A stretch of DNA of 64,000 nt from Thalassospira lohafexi (GTDB lineage: Bacteria; Pseudomonadota; Alphaproteobacteria; Rhodospirillales; Thalassospiraceae), in assembly GCF_002844275.1 (NCBI RefSeq), contig NZ_NXGX01000003.1, positions 561,012 to 625,011 on the forward strand, written 5' to 3'. The position numbers were made by a program, and so were the translations under genes. This document shows, in pieces, positions 63,965-64,000 of this stretch (position 1 is the first letter of the stretch; every line of letters starts with the position of its first letter). The notes under the pieces were generated by a model that searched no databases, was not told the DNA's origin, and saw only the letters and a list, made by a program, of their open reading frames with translations.

Positions 63965-64000
63965 CCGCGCCGCTCCACAGGGGCAGGAAATACTGATGAA

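Overview
The window is a densely coded chromosomal segment of an alphaproteobacterium, most like a marine Rhodospirillales member of the Thalassospira type. That placement rests on gene content and order: hemC-hemD-mic60-hemY back to back with tsaD-gpsA-yciI-EVE-Rieske, tsaE-amgK-murU-addB-addA-trxA, and ftsK-aminotransferase-amt-amtB-glnK-ubiH. It is inferred by eye, without a database search. No rRNA, tRNA, CRISPR array or complete insertion sequence was seen.

Layout. 1-6.8 kb: the 5' part of rsmB (minus), two cell-surface polysaccharide genes (a WecA-like phosphoglycosyl transferase and a CapD/FlaA1 dehydratase), a 2-oxoadipate dioxygenase/decarboxylase, and a small ArsR-SRPBCC-DoxX operon behind a long inverted repeat. 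7-20.2 kb: purH with a strong terminator; the heme operon hemC-hemD-mic60-hemY (minus); divergent tsaD-gpsA followed by YciI, EVE and Rieske proteins; an alpha/beta hydrolase; two glycosyltransferases (GT4, GT9). 20.4-27 kb: translation genes infC (apparent AUA start), rpmI, rplT, pheS and pheT, with a response regulator and an AEC transporter between infC and rpmI. 27-34.5 kb: a lipoprotein, a PAS histidine kinase, lepA, and small stress or redox genes ending in a ferredoxin-NADP reductase. 34.8-44.2 kb: a tightly overlapping plus-strand operon tsaE-amgK-murU-addB-addA, then trxA, covering tRNA modification, peptidoglycan recycling and recombination.

44.3-50.8 kb is the accessory island and the most interesting part. 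It holds a class II lanthipeptide synthetase (LanM) with all dehydratase residues and a Cys-Cys-Gly zinc motif in its cyclase domain, two paralogous GNAT acyltransferases of identical length (313 residues) on either side of it, and two small paralogous precursor peptides whose putative leaders (D-x-M-A-x-W-x-x-S-G-G-A) and Cys-bearing cores both align. A perfect 22-bp palindrome lies between the second GNAT gene and the first precursor gene. A 264-bp MITE-like element with perfect 19-bp terminal inverted repeats and nested hairpins lies between the first GNAT gene and lanM. Terminators with an identical 23-bp stem-loop follow trxA and the first precursor gene. No dedicated exporter or leader protease is present. 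I read this as a candidate undescribed alphaproteobacterial lanthipeptide system whose product may be acylated.

50.9-64 kb returns to housekeeping genes: ftsK, a DapC-like aminotransferase, two ammonium transporters with a PII protein (two sigma-54-like promoters), ubiH, ompW behind an FNR-like box, and a minus-strand group containing cnoX, a Lon-N domain protein, a Trm112-like protein and a DUF971 protein, plus a prolyl-tRNA editing protein.
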